Part shown: positions 1 through 6,302 of the stretch, in pieces | How the letters are laid out: each line of letters starts with the position of its first letter | Position numbering within the stretch: position 1 is the first letter of the stretch | DNA from: JBDSTZ01 sp039927975 | GTDB lineage: Bacteria > Pseudomonadota > Gammaproteobacteria > Burkholderiales > Burkholderiaceae_D | Direction of reading: 5' to 3' | Length of the DNA: 10,463 bases | NCBI GenBank assembly: GCA_039927975.1 | Contig: JBDSTZ010000004.1 | Location: 1 to 10,463 of the forward strand | Position numbers and translations under genes: made by a program | Notes under the pieces: model-generated | Told to the model about the DNA's origin: nothing | Databases searched by the model: none | What the model saw: only the letters and a program-made list of their open reading frames with translations

Positions 1-391
1 TGCCGGCCTCGGTGGCGCGGAACACTTCGTCGATCGAGATGCATGGCAGGCCGTCGACGGCGCTGCCGAATTGCTGGTAGACGGCCTGCTCGCTGAAGGT
101 GCCCGAGGGTCCCAGGTAGGCGACGGTGACGCGCTTTTCGAGCGAACGGCAGGACGACATGATCTCGCGGAAGATGGTTTGCACTTCGGCGTTCTTGAGC
201 GGGCCGGGATTGCGGTCGGCGACGCCGCGCAGCACCTGGGCTTCGCGCTCGGGACGGAACACCGGCGCCTTGGTTTCGGCCTTGATGTGGCCGACTTCCA
301 CCGCCAGGCGGGCGCGCTGGTTGAGCAGGTCGAGGAGCTGCGCGTCGATCTTGTCGATCTGTTCACGCAAAGGTTGAAGTTTGTCGGTCAT
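1..391 (-). CDS. pheA: PheA, bifunctional chorismate mutase/prephenate dehydratase (P-protein), 5' part only
   Basis: This is a cytoplasmic enzyme of phenylalanine synthesis that converts chorismate to prephenate and then to phenylpyruvate. The first 130 codons are visible; the rest lies beyond the left edge. The protein begins MTDKLQPLREQIDKIDAQLL, typical of an AroQ-type chorismate mutase helix. By alignment from memory with E. coli PheA, the likely active-site residues are R9, R26, K37, R49 and E50. The dehydratase domain opens at about residue 87 with VAYLGPSGTFSEQAV. The ATG is chosen because it gives the usual family N-terminus; the ribosome binding site in front (GAAG) is weak. The gene follows serC by 153 bases in the same direction, as in many Burkholderiales serC-pheA-(hisC/tyrA-aroA) clusters, so co-transcription is likely. 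No phenylalanine-rich leader peptide is seen upstream. The ACT regulatory domain expected at the C-terminus is outside the window. Confidence 0.95.
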   Translation of the reverse strand, partial: MTDKLQPLREQIDKIDAQLLDLLNQRARLAVEVGHIKAETKAPVFRPEREAQVLRGVADRNPGPLKNAEVQTIFREIMSSCRSLEKRVTVAYLGPSGTFSEQAVYQQFGSAVDGLPCISIDEVFRATEAG

Positions 392-449
392 GGTCAGCTT
401 CGTAGGGTCAGCGTCGTTCGGTTGTTGTCGTCGCGGTCATCAAGATGTC

Positions 450-466
450 GCCCTCGCGTCGAGGGC
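450..466 (-). other. Intercistronic hairpin between serC and pheA
   Basis: Seven perfectly complementary bases on each side (GCCCTCG at 450-456 and CGAGGGC at 460-466) enclose a three-base loop. No T-run follows on the coding (minus) strand, so it is not a standard intrinsic terminator. It lies 59 bases before the pheA start and could stabilise or process the serC-pheA transcript. Function is inferred from position only. Confidence 0.4.
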
Positions 467-500
467 CCGGTGTCAGGCGCCGAAGACGACCCGGCGGACA

Positions 501-527
501 TTGGATTTCCGCCTGCGCGGGAATGAC
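501..527. repeat. REP-like dispersed-repeat hairpin in the serC-pheA gap
   Basis: The segment TTTCCGC (506-512) - four-base loop - GCGGGAA (517-523), followed by TGACG, resembles the short palindromic repeat with core ATTCCCGC...GCGGGAATGACG that recurs in intergenic regions of many beta- and gammaproteobacteria. Here the left arm carries one T in place of C, which gives a G-T (G-U in RNA) pair in an otherwise perfect 7-base stem. It sits 18 bases after the serC stop codon. Only one copy is visible in this window, so calling it dispersed rests on recalled knowledge of the motif. Confidence 0.5.
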
Positions 528-544
528 GGGACTTCTCTGTTAGA

Positions 545-1633
545 TCAGCGGCCGGCGAACTCGTTCAAATATTCGACGAGCGCCTGCACGCCTTCGATCG
601 GCATCGCGTTGTAGATCGATGCGCGCATGCCGCCGACGGACTTGTGGCCCTTGAGCTGCAGCAGGCCGCGCGCCTTGGCGCCGGCGAGGAATTGTTCGTT
701 GCGCGATTCGTCGCGCAGGTAGAACGGCACGTTCATGCGCGAGCGGTCTTCCGGCGCCACGCGGTTCTGGTAAAAATCGTCGACGTCGAGCGCGGCGTAC
801 AGCAGGCGCGCCTTTTCGATGTTGAGCTTTTCCATCGCCGCCACGCCACCCAGCTTCTTCAAATGGGCGAACACCAGGCCGGCGATGTAGATCGCGTAGG
901 TGGGCGGGGTGTTGTACATCGAATCGTGGGCCGCCACCACGCTGAAGTCAAAGGCGGACGGGCAGATCGGCAAGGCGTGGCCGAGCAGGTCGTCGCGCAC
1001 GATGACCACGGTCAGGCCGGCCGGGCCGATATTCTTCTGGGCGCCGCCGAAGATGACGCCGTACTTCGAAACGTCGACCACGCGCGAGAGGATGTGGGAG
1101 GACATGTCGGCGACGATCGGCGTGTCGGCCGGCACGTCGGGCACGAAGTTGTATTCGACGCCGTCGATGGTTTCGTTGGTGCAGATGTGCAGGTAGGCGG
1201 CGCCGGGCGTGAGCTTCCACTCGGACTGCGGCGGCACGCGGCTGAATTTGTCGGCGGCCGACGAGGCGGCGACGTTGACGTTGGCGTAGCGCGCCGCTTC
1301 CTTGATCGACTTGCCCGACCACGAGCCGCTGCGGACGAAATCGACGGTGGCCGGCTGCGCGGTGCGGCCGACCAGGTTCATCGGAATGATGGCGTTTTCG
1401 CCGAGACCGCCGCCTTGCAGGAACAGGATCTTGTAATTGTCGGGGACGGCCAGCAGCTCGCGCAGATCGGCGACCGCGGCCTGGTAGATTGAGATAAATT
1501 CGGGACCGCGGTGACTCATCTCCATCACGGACATTCCGCTGCCATGCCAGTCGAGCATTTCAGCAGCGGCTTGTTCGAGCACTTCCTTGGGCAGGACGGC
1601 CGGCCCGGCCGAGAAGTTGTAGATCTGAGTCAC
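545..1633 (-). CDS. serC: SerC, phosphoserine aminotransferase
   Basis: This PLP enzyme transaminates 3-phosphohydroxypyruvate with glutamate to phosphoserine in serine synthesis; it also acts on the 4-phosphothreonine intermediate of vitamin B6 synthesis. The protein is 362 aa, the normal family length. It opens with IYNFSAGPAVLP and has H41-R42 in SHRG, a GGG loop at 74-76, the CTNETIDG segment at 151-158, D176, and Q199-K200 in GGAQKNIGPAG, where K200 is the expected Schiff-base lysine. GHKSVGGMRASIYNAMP lies at 329-345. The loop after GGG reads LGENAIIPMN, unlike RGQFAAVPLN of E. coli; I believe GEN-type loops are common in Burkholderiales, so this is not a defect. The start codon is GTG, supported by AAAGGA six bases upstream and by the family N-terminus. 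It follows the DUF2059 gene by 25 bases and precedes pheA, consistent with one operon. Confidence 0.97.
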   Translation of the reverse strand: MTQIYNFSAGPAVLPKEVLEQAAAEMLDWHGSGMSVMEMSHRGPEFISIYQAAVADLRELLAVPDNYKILFLQGGGLGENAIIPMNLVGRTAQPATVDFVRSGSWSGKSIKEAARYANVNVAASSAADKFSRVPPQSEWKLTPGAAYLHICTNETIDGVEYNFVPDVPADTPIVADMSSHILSRVVDVSKYGVIFGGAQKNIGPAGLTVVIVRDDLLGHALPICPSAFDFSVVAAHDSMYNTPPTYAIYIAGLVFAHLKKLGGVAAMEKLNIEKARLLYAALDVDDFYQNRVAPEDRSRMNVPFYLRDESRNEQFLAGAKARGLLQLKGHKSVGGMRASIYNAMPIEGVQALVEYLNEFAGR

Positions 1634-1639
1634 TTGCGA

Positions 1640-1645
1640 TCCTTT
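1640..1645 (-). promoter_or_regulatory. Ribosome binding site fixing the GTG start of serC
   Basis: AAAGGA on the minus strand ends six bases before the GTG at 1633-1631. It is one of the clearest Shine-Dalgarno matches in the window and supports the non-ATG start, which also yields the conserved MTQIYNFSAGP N-terminus. Confidence 0.75.
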
Positions 1646-1658
1646 ATGAGAGTGGTGC

Positions 1659-2240
1659 TTACTTGGCGATTTCCTGGGTGAGTTCCTGCATCAGCTTGCC
1701 CATGCGCGGCGCCATGATCTTCTGGCCGAGCGTCATCGATTCGCCCATCAGTTTCGGCATCGTGCCGAGCATCTTCTGGCCGAGCGGGGTGGCGTAGAAC
1801 TTGGCCAGGCCGTTGATTTCGGCGAGGGTGAAATTGCGGGCGTAGAGCGGCTCGATTTCCGAGAGCATTTCATCGATCAGGGTCGGATCGGTCAGCAGCT
1901 TGCTCATGGCGGCGACCATTTGCGGAATTTTCGCGTCCAGCTTGGCCAGCGCGTCCTGCTTGGCGGCCGCGTCGAGGTTGGCGTTATTGTTGATCATCTG
2001 CGAGGAGGCGTTGCGCATCTGCGCCGGCAGCGTCTGGACGATTTGCTGCATCGACGCTTGCATCACGTCGCGGTATTTCATCGATGCGAACAGACTGCGC
2101 ACGGCGGCGCGAATGGCCGGGTCGACCGGGGCAGCGGCCGGCGCCGACGCCGGGGTGGCGGCAGCGGCGGCTTGCTGGGCCAGCACCGGAGCGCTGGCGA
2201 GGGTAAGGACGGTGGCGAATGCGGCGATATATTTTTTCAT
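1659..2240 (-). CDS. Exported DUF2059 family protein
   Basis: This is a 193-residue protein with a clear Sec signal peptide: MKK, a hydrophobic stretch to about residue 19, and likely cleavage after VLA (residue 21) or nearby. A Pro/Ala-rich segment follows at 24-40, then a mostly helical domain. The section around 133-158 (YARNFTLAEINGLAKFYATP) is the hallmark of DUF2059 (PF09832), whose function is unknown. It should be periplasmic or loosely membrane-associated. Two in-frame ATGs compete: 2246 and 2240. I prefer 2240, because GAG lies six bases before it and it gives a standard signal peptide; the earlier start adds only Met-Thr. It lies 91 bases after gyrA and 25 bases before serC in the same direction, so it is probably co-transcribed with serC. 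Nothing in the sequence links it to gyrase or serine metabolism. Confidence 0.88.
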   Translation of the reverse strand: MKKYIAAFATVLTLASAPVLAQQAAAAATPASAPAAAPVDPAIRAAVRSLFASMKYRDVMQASMQQIVQTLPAQMRNASSQMINNNANLDAAAKQDALAKLDAKIPQMVAAMSKLLTDPTLIDEMLSEIEPLYARNFTLAEINGLAKFYATPLGQKMLGTMPKLMGESMTLGQKIMAPRMGKLMQELTQEIAK

Positions 2241-2286
2241 TGTCATCTCGGGTTGGACAGCGGTTTATCACGTACATCACGGCGCT

Positions 2287-2322
2287 GGCGGGGATGGGCC
2301 GGCGTAGCGCCCTTCCCCCGCC
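2287..2322 (-). other. Long intercistronic hairpin between gyrA and the DUF2059 gene
   Basis: GGCGGGG (2287-2293) pairs with CCCCGCC (2316-2322). Inside it GGGC (2296-2299) pairs with GCCC (2309-2312), leaving a small internal bulge and a nine-base loop. It begins nine bases after the gyrA stop codon. No T-run follows on the minus strand, so it looks more like an mRNA 3'-end stabiliser or partial terminator than a strong intrinsic terminator. It could separate gyrA expression from the downstream genes. Confidence 0.4.
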
Positions 2323-2331
2323 GGACCGGGC

Positions 2332-4950
2332 TTACTCCGGCGTCGGCGCCAGGTCGACGTCTTCGAGGTCGGTCTCGACGATGCGCTGCAGGCCGGACAG
2401 CTTGGTGCCGTCTTCGACCGCGATCAAGGTCACGCCCTGGGTCGCGCGGCCCATCTCGCGGATCTCGGCCACACGGGTGCGGATCAGCACACCGCCGGTC
2501 GTGATCAGCATGATCTCGTCGGTGGTCTCGACCAGGGTGGCGGCGACGACTTTACCATTGCGCTCGCTGGTCTGGATCGCGATCATGCCCTTGGTGCCGC
2601 GGCCGTGGCGGGTGTACTCGGTGATCGGGGTACGTTTGCCGAAGCCGTTCTCGGTGGCGGTGAGGACCGACTGCTGCTCGTTCTCGGCCACCAGCAGGGC
2701 GATGACCTGCTGGCCATCCTCGAGGTTCATGCCGCGCACGCCGCGCGCGGTGCGGCCCATCGGACGCACGTCGTTCTCGTCGAAGCGCACCGCCTTGCCG
2801 GCGTCAGAGAACAGCATGACATCGTGCTCGCCGTCGGTGAGCGCGGCGCCGATCAGGAAGTCGCCCTCGTCGAGGTCGACCGCGATGATGCCGGCCTTGC
2901 GCGGATTGCTGAAGTCCTTGAGCGGGGTCTTCTTGACGGTGCCCAGGCTGGTCGCCATGAAGACGTAATGGTCTTCCGGGAAGGTGCGGTTGACGCCCGA
3001 CAGCGGCAGCACCACGGTGATCTTCTCGTTGTCCTGCAGCGGGAACATGTTGACGATCGGCTTGCCGCGCGAATTGCGCGAGCCTTGCGGCACTTCCCAC
3101 ACCTTGAGCCAGTACATCCGGCCGCGGTTGGAGAAGCACAGGATGTAGTCGTGGGTGTTGGCGATGAAGAGCTGGTCGATCCAGTCCTCTTCCTTGGTCG
3201 CCATGGCCTGCTTGCCGCGTCCGCCGCGCTTCTGGGCGCGGTATTCGGAGATCGGCTGCGACTTCATGTAGCCGGTGTGCGACAGCGTCACGACCATGTC
3301 CTGCGGGGTGATCAGGTCTTCGGTTTCAAGGTCGGTGGCGTTGTGCTCGATGGTCGAGCGGCGCACGTCCTTGTTGCCGGCGCCGTACTCGTTCATCACC
3401 AGGGTCATTTCGTCGGTGATGATGGTGGTCACGCGGGCCGGCTTGGCGAGAATATCGAGCAGGTCGGCGATGTGCGCCATGATCTCTTTGTACTCGTTGA
3501 CGATCTTGTCCTGCTCGAGACCGGTCAGGCGCTGCAGACGCATCTGCAGAATTTCCTGGGCCTGCTCGTCGGAGAGCTTGTAGAGGCCATCGCCCTGCAT
3601 GCCGTAATGCTTGGGCAGGTGCTCGGGACGGAAGGCTTCGATGCCGCCGACGGTGGCGCCTTCGGCGGTGCGCAGCAGCATTTCGCGCACGAGCGACGAA
3701 TCCCAGGCGCGCGCCATCAGTTCGGTCTTGGCGATCGGCGGCGACGGCGCGGCCTTGATGATGGCGATGAAATCGTCGATGTTGGCCAGCGCGACGGCCA
3801 GGCCTTCGAGCATGTGGCCGCGTTCGCGCGCCTTGCGTAGTTCGAACACGGTGCGGCGGGTGACGACCTCGCGGCGGTGCGACAGGAAGCACTGCAGCAT
3901 CTGCTTGAGGTTGAGCAGCTTGGGCTGGCCGTTGACCAGCGCCACCATGTTCATGCCGAAGGTGTCCTGCAACTGGGTCTGCTTGTACAGATTGTTGAGC
4001 ACCACTTCCGGCACTTCGCCGCGTTTCAGTTCAATGACCACGCGCATGCCCGACTTGTCGGACTCGTCGCGAATGTCGGAAATGCCTTCGAGCTTCTTGT
4101 CGCGCACGTTCTCGGCGATACGCTCGAGCAGCGACTTCTTGTTGACCTGGTAAGGCAGCTCGTCGACGATGATGGCGATCCGGCCGCCGTCCTTGCCGTA
4201 TTCCTCGAAGTGGGTCTTGGCGCGCATGACCACGCGGCCACGGCCGGTGCGGTAGCCGTCGCGCACGCCCGAGACGCCGTAGATGATGCCGGCGGTCGGG
4301 AAGTCCGGCGCCGGGATCAGTTCGATCAGCTCGTCGATGGTGCAGTCGGGATTGCGCAGCACGTGCAGGGCGCCGTTGACGACCTCGGTCAGATTGTGCG
4401 GCGGGATGTTGGTGGCCATGCCGACCGCGATGCCGGACGAGCCGTTGATCAGCAGATTCGGAATCCTGGTCGGCAGGACCGTCGGTTCTTTTTCCTTGCC
4501 GTCGTAGTTGGGCTGGAAGTCGACCGTGTCCTTGTCGATGTCGGCGAGGATTTCGCCGGCGATCTTGTCGAGGCGGCACTCGGTGTAACGCATGGCCGCG
4601 GCGCTGTCGCCGTCGACCGAGCCGAAGTTGCCCTGGCCGTCGACCAGCGTGTAGCGCAGCGAAAAGTCCTGCGCCATGCGGACCAGGGTGTCGTAAATCG
4701 AGGCGTCGCCGTGCGGGTGGTATTTACCCATCGTCTCGCCGACCACGCGCGCGCACTTGACGTAGGGGCGGTTGTAGACGTTGTTCATCTCGTGCATGGC
4801 GAACAGCACGCGGCGGTGCACCGGCTTGAGGCCATCGCGCACATCCGGCAAGGCGCGGCCGACGATCACGCTCATGGCGTAATCGAGGTAGCTCTTGCGC
4901 ATCTCTTCTTCGAGGGAAATCGGGATAGTTTCTTTTGCGAATTGATCCAT
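2332..4950 (-). CDS. gyrA: GyrA, DNA gyrase subunit A
   Basis: This is the breakage-reunion subunit of DNA gyrase, which with GyrB introduces negative supercoils using ATP. The protein is 872 aa from the ATG at 4950, and N-terminal numbering matches E. coli GyrA. The winged-helix domain carries SYLDYAMSVIVGRALPDVRDG (20-40), KYHPHGD (76-82), and the catalytic tyrosine Y122 in AAAMRYTE. IPNLLINGSSGIAVGMATN lies at 163-181. The C-terminal wrapping domain has a GyrA box, QKRGGRG at 573-579, which marks it as GyrA rather than ParC, and the protein ends in a short acidic tail (ETDLEDVDLAP). The quinolone-contact region reads GDASIYD, with Ala at 83 and Asp at 87, where E. coli has Ser83. The frame stays open 105 bases upstream to 5055, but that extension is unlike gyrases and overlaps the likely promoter. 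It is divergent from ompA and heads the minus-strand cluster. Confidence 0.98.
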   Translation of the reverse strand: MDQFAKETIPISLEEEMRKSYLDYAMSVIVGRALPDVRDGLKPVHRRVLFAMHEMNNVYNRPYVKCARVVGETMGKYHPHGDASIYDTLVRMAQDFSLRYTLVDGQGNFGSVDGDSAAAMRYTECRLDKIAGEILADIDKDTVDFQPNYDGKEKEPTVLPTRIPNLLINGSSGIAVGMATNIPPHNLTEVVNGALHVLRNPDCTIDELIELIPAPDFPTAGIIYGVSGVRDGYRTGRGRVVMRAKTHFEEYGKDGGRIAIIVDELPYQVNKKSLLERIAENVRDKKLEGISDIRDESDKSGMRVVIELKRGEVPEVVLNNLYKQTQLQDTFGMNMVALVNGQPKLLNLKQMLQCFLSHRREVVTRRTVFELRKARERGHMLEGLAVALANIDDFIAIIKAAPSPPIAKTELMARAWDSSLVREMLLRTAEGATVGGIEAFRPEHLPKHYGMQGDGLYKLSDEQAQEILQMRLQRLTGLEQDKIVNEYKEIMAHIADLLDILAKPARVTTIITDEMTLVMNEYGAGNKDVRRSTIEHNATDLETEDLITPQDMVVTLSHTGYMKSQPISEYRAQKRGGRGKQAMATKEEDWIDQLFIANTHDYILCFSNRGRMYWLKVWEVPQGSRNSRGKPIVNMFPLQDNEKITVVLPLSGVNRTFPEDHYVFMATSLGTVKKTPLKDFSNPRKAGIIAVDLDEGDFLIGAALTDGEHDVMLFSDAGKAVRFDENDVRPMGRTARGVRGMNLEDGQQVIALLVAENEQQSVLTATENGFGKRTPITEYTRHGRGTKGMIAIQTSERNGKVVAATLVETTDEIMLITTGGVLIRTRVAEIREMGRATQGVTLIAVEDGTKLSGLQRIVETDLEDVDLAPTPE

Positions 4951-5006
4951 TGGCGGGTCGACTGCTCTCAGGCTGTGGTTGATGACGTGCGGGTGACAAG
5001 CGGACG

Positions 5007-5038
5007 ATTTTAACACGCCGGCTATGGCATCTGCGCAA
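5007..5038 (-). promoter_or_regulatory. Possible gyrA promoter (extended -10)
   Basis: On the minus strand, TGTTAAAAT gives an extended -10 (TG-N-TAAAAT, hexamer at 5012-5007, five of six matches to consensus). TTGCGC at 5038-5033 may be the -35, but the 20-base spacing is long, so the TG extension would carry the recognition. Transcription would start near 5000 and leave a leader of about 50 bases. This is inference from pattern alone. Confidence 0.4.
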
Positions 5039-5086
5039 TAGATCGGGGGCGACACGGGCTGCTCGACAGGCTGCGCGGCGGCCGGC

Positions 5087-5115
5087 TTGTCAAGTCTGAA
5101 TCGTCGATTGTCAAG
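5087..5115. repeat. Pair of TTGTCAAG direct repeats, 21 bp apart
   Basis: TTGTCAAG occurs at 5087-5094 and again at 5108-5115, exactly two helical turns apart. The first copy extends to the odd palindrome CTTGTCAAG. Read on the minus strand they are CTTGACAA, containing a perfect -35 hexamer, but neither has a recognisable -10 at 16-18 bases. They could be a tandem operator upstream of gyrA or ompA, or chance. Confidence 0.35.
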
Positions 5116-5259
5116 CCAGCGTCACTGATCGCTACGCTGCGTTGCACAAAAACAACATGGAATTCATTTGCCCCTGTGTTTGATTTAGCCACGGTCGTGC
5201 TATTTCGTCGCGTGTGGCAAAATGGCCGATAAGTTAATTGCTTGTTTCATAATTTGAAA

Positions 5260-5288
5260 TTAAGCATTGCTGGGCACCATGTTAGTAT
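5260..5288 (+). promoter_or_regulatory. Possible ompA promoter (extended -10)
   Basis: TGTTAGTAT places an extended -10 at 5280-5288 (TG-N-TAGTAT). TTAAGC at 5260-5265 lies 17 bases upstream as a weak -35, and the AT-rich stretch 5229-5259 could serve as an UP element. The predicted start near 5295 would give a 60-base leader. An abundant outer-membrane protein should have a strong promoter; this is the best candidate but is not decisive. Confidence 0.4.
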
Positions 5289-5340
5289 TTCGCCCATGCA
5301 CGCCCAGTTGCGCAGTTTTTGCTGCGGATATCACCCCCGA

Positions 5341-5345
5341 AAGGA
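5341..5345 (+). promoter_or_regulatory. Ribosome binding site fixing the ompA start
   Basis: AAGGA ends nine bases before the ATG at 5355. An in-frame upstream ATG at 5319 has no such site and would put twelve extra residues in front of the signal peptide, so 5355 is the start. Confidence 0.7.
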
Positions 5346-5354
5346 CTATTAAAG

Positions 5355-6083
5355 ATGAAGAAAATTGCAACCTTGATCCTCGCCGCTACCGCAGCGATGG
5401 CCGGCAGCGCAGTCGCGCAGAGCAGTGCGCCGACCGCGCCACCGTACGCCCCGCTGACCACCGACATCCAGGCGCCGAAACCGCACAGCGCGTATGTACA
5501 GGATGCGCGTGGCGTGATCGCCCGTGACCCGTACGGTCTGTGCTGGCGCACGGGCTACTGGACGCCGGCTGACGCGGTGCCAGGTTGCGATGCGCCATTG
5601 TGCGTAGCACCAGAGAAGCTCGAAGGCGGCAAGTGCGTGGCGCCGCCACCACCGCCACCGCCAGTGGTCGCGCCACCGCCGGCCCCAGCGCCAGCGCCGG
5701 CCCCTGCTCCAGTGCCAGTGCCGACCTCGGAAAAAGTCACCTACAACGCCGACGCGTTCTTTGACTTTGACAAGGCCGTGCTCAAGCCAGAAGGCAAGAA
5801 GAGCCTGGACGAGCTGAGCGGCAAGCTGCAAGGCATGAACCTGGAAGTCATCATCGCCGTCGGCCATACCGATTCGGTCGGCACCGATGCGTACAACCAG
5901 AAGCTGTCGATCCGCCGCGCGGAATCGGTCAAGGCTTACCTGCTGAGCAAAGGCATCGAAGCTAACCGCGTGTACACCGAAGGCAAGGGCGAGAAGCAGC
6001 CTGTCGCCGACAACAAGACGAGCGCCGGCCGTGCGAAGAATCGCCGCGTCGAGATCGAAGTTGTGGGTACCCGCAGCAAGTAA
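5355..6083 (+). CDS. ompA: OmpA family peptidoglycan-binding protein (betaproteobacterial short form)
   Basis: This envelope protein should anchor the outer membrane to peptidoglycan. It is 242 aa. The signal peptide is MKKIATLILAATAAMAGSAVAQ (cleavage near 20-22). A short N-terminal domain follows with four cysteines (C63, C78, C83, C94) and the motif GLCWRTGYWTP; it is too short for an 8-stranded barrel. A Pro/Ala linker spans 97-124, starting with a run of prolines. The OmpA C-terminal domain fills about 128-236: FFDFDKAVLKPEG, GHTDSVGTDAYN, LSIRRAESV and GRAKNRRVEIEV. D173 and R188, 15 residues apart, match the pair that binds diaminopimelate in A. baumannii OmpA. It is divergent from gyrA, an order I recall from other Burkholderiales, and ends in its own terminator, so it is probably monocistronic. 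Confidence 0.93.
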   Translation: MKKIATLILAATAAMAGSAVAQSSAPTAPPYAPLTTDIQAPKPHSAYVQDARGVIARDPYGLCWRTGYWTPADAVPGCDAPLCVAPEKLEGGKCVAPPPPPPPVVAPPPAPAPAPAPAPVPVPTSEKVTYNADAFFDFDKAVLKPEGKKSLDELSGKLQGMNLEVIIAVGHTDSVGTDAYNQKLSIRRAESVKAYLLSKGIEANRVYTEGKGEKQPVADNKTSAGRAKNRRVEIEVVGTRSK

Positions 6084-6124
6084 TCGCAGCAAGCAATACC
6101 GATTGCGCCCCGGCGCAATTTCTG

Positions 6125-6151
6125 AAAACCCCGCTTCGGCGGGGTTTTTTT
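6125..6151 (+). terminator. Intrinsic terminator of ompA
   Basis: CCCCGC (6129-6134), a TTCG tetraloop and GCGGGG (6139-6144) form a perfect six-base GC stem. It is extended by AAAA before it pairing with the following T-run of seven (6145-6151). It begins about 40 bases after the ompA stop codon and is a textbook Rho-independent terminator. It insulates ompA from the lipoprotein genes downstream. Confidence 0.93.
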
Positions 6152-6198
6152 ATGGGCGCGACCTTCCTGTGGACGACCACCCGGCGCGGCGGCACGCC

Positions 6199-6260
6199 AA
6201 TTCTCACCAAATATTGCAATTGAATAATATTGCAGCACGTGAAATGATAGAGTTCTTTTT
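6199..6260 (+). promoter_or_regulatory. AT-rich control island upstream of the first lipoprotein gene (shared with the second)
   Basis: This block matches 9099-9149 in 41 of 51 positions; the core 6203-6232 matches in 27 of 30. It is strikingly AT-rich in a GC-rich background. It contains AATATTGCA twice (6210-6218 and 6226-6234), 16 bp apart. A possible promoter is TTGAAT (6220-6225), 17-base spacer, AATGAT (6243-6248); the second copy keeps the same spacing with a better -10 (AATAAT). GAG and a run of Ts follow in both copies. A leader of about 50 bases then leads to AGGGA (6293-6297), five bases before the ATG. Conservation shows functional constraint or recent duplication; the promoter assignment is inference. 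Confidence 0.6.
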
Positions 6261-6302
6261 GCAACTCATCGCGGCGTCGCCGGCGCCGCTCCAGGGATCG
6301 TC

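Larger units (their letters stand above)
4951..5354. other. Divergent intergenic control region between gyrA and ompA
   Basis: About 400 bases with no convincing gene on either strand. The gyrA-proximal part is GC-rich and holds a possible gyrA promoter at 5007-5038. The middle contains two CTTGACAA-type direct repeats at 5087-5115. The ompA-proximal half, about 5148-5295, is much more AT-rich than the rest of the window and holds a possible ompA promoter at 5260-5288. The ompA leader contains a small stem (CGCAG 5311-5315, CTGCG 5322-5326) with a T-rich loop, of the kind that could protect the 5' end of an abundant mRNA. Confidence 0.6.

Noticed and set aside
71..526. 151-codon plus-strand frame opposite pheA
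   Set aside because: The minus strand encodes a clear PheA N-terminus here; the plus-strand frame is its shadow.
392..544. Possible leader peptide (attenuator) before pheA
   Set aside because: The only short frame ending near the pheA start has no phenylalanine run, and no terminator with a T-run follows.
644..1492. 282-codon plus-strand frame opposite serC
   Set aside because: Antisense to serC with no recognisable features.
2605..5013. Two long plus-strand frames (411 and 378 codons) opposite gyrA
   Set aside because: Both are antisense to an unmistakable gyrA and have His/Asp/Val/Gly-rich shadow translations.
4951..5055. 35-residue N-terminal extension of GyrA
   Set aside because: MDQFAKETIP at 4950 aligns exactly with the E. 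coli start. The extension has no gyrase similarity and overlaps the likely promoter.
5349..6092. 247-codon minus-strand frame opposite ompA
   Set aside because: Trp/Arg-rich translation created by the Pro/Ala repeat codons of ompA; a shadow.
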